A stretch of DNA of 64,000 nt from Nocardia grenadensis NBRC 108939 (GTDB lineage: Bacteria; Actinomycetota; Actinomycetes; Mycobacteriales; Mycobacteriaceae). Numbering within the stretch: position 1 is the stretch's first letter; each line of letters begins with the position of its first letter. The stretch covers positions 432,171 to 496,170 of the forward strand of contig NZ_BDCJ01000006.1 in the NCBI RefSeq assembly GCF_001613445.1, in the 5' to 3' direction. A program made the translations under genes and the position numbers. Shown here piece after piece: positions 63,939 to 64,000 of the stretch. The notes beneath the pieces are model-generated. The model did not search any database. It was not told where the DNA came from and was given only the letters and a program-made list of their open reading frames with translations.

Positions 63939-64000
63939 TCGCCGATCGGCCGGTACGCCTTCGCGCGGTGAGACCGGAGGGTGAGGGGACAGCGCCCGGC

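Overview
The window is GC-rich actinobacterial DNA from the Corynebacteriales, most likely Nocardia or a close relative. It combines two type VII secretion (ESX) loci with EccE and PE/PPE/EspG proteins, a mycobacterium-like translation operon, a mycobacterium-like lpqU-eno-ftsB-DUF501-ppx block, and several lipoproteins of a family I associate mainly with Nocardia. The genus call is an inference from gene content.

Layout. (A) 1-20983 is a complete, expanded ESX locus. Its substrate and chaperone half (693-8646) holds an EspB-like protein, two EspG chaperones, EspD/H-like and YbaB-like proteins, an EspC-like protein, a large hydrophobic secreted-type protein, one PE, one PPE and an Esx pair. 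Its machine half (8713-20983) holds eccE, eccB, eccA, eccD, mycP and an unsplit eccC. A degraded gene and the end of an unidentified gene lie upstream. (B) 21024-25725 carries a GNAT acetyltransferase with a GntR/UTRA regulator, a DUF4254 gene and an EspI-like proline-rich ParA/MinD ATPase. (C) 25726-30968 is the translation/transcription operon infA-rpmJ-rpsM-rpsK-rpsD-rpoA-rplQ-truA. (D) 31113-33884 holds an F420-type oxidoreductase, a CsoR copper repressor with its operator, an MTA-phosphorylase-like gene and an FMN reductase. (E) 34006-46830 is an ESX-4 locus (eccE, eccB, mycP, eccD, eccC, Rv3446c-like, esxU, esxT), in the place where M. tuberculosis carries ESX-4 relative to truA-infA, but with an eccE. 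(F) 46930-52217 is a minus-strand operon of three related lipoproteins and a membrane Ser/Thr kinase whose outer domain resembles one lobe of a siderophore-binding protein. (G) 52436-56707 is lpqU-eno-ftsB-DUF501-ppx. (H) 56811-63938 holds a POT peptide transporter, an APC amino-acid permease, small unknown genes, a tRNA-Leu(UAA) with a short variable arm, an MDR reductase and a TauE/SafE exporter.

How the genes fit together. In each ESX locus EccB, C, D and E form the membrane channel, MycP is the associated protease, and Esx, PE/PPE and Esp proteins are cargo or chaperones. The expanded locus adds EccA, EspG and probably EspI, which deal with PE/PPE-type cargo. Both loci keep the divergent eccE/eccB pair, and only about 13 kb separates them, which fits duplication of an ESX-4-like ancestor followed by expansion. 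The kinase-lipoprotein operon next to ESX-4 is the least explained unit and the best candidate for a new envelope-sensing module.
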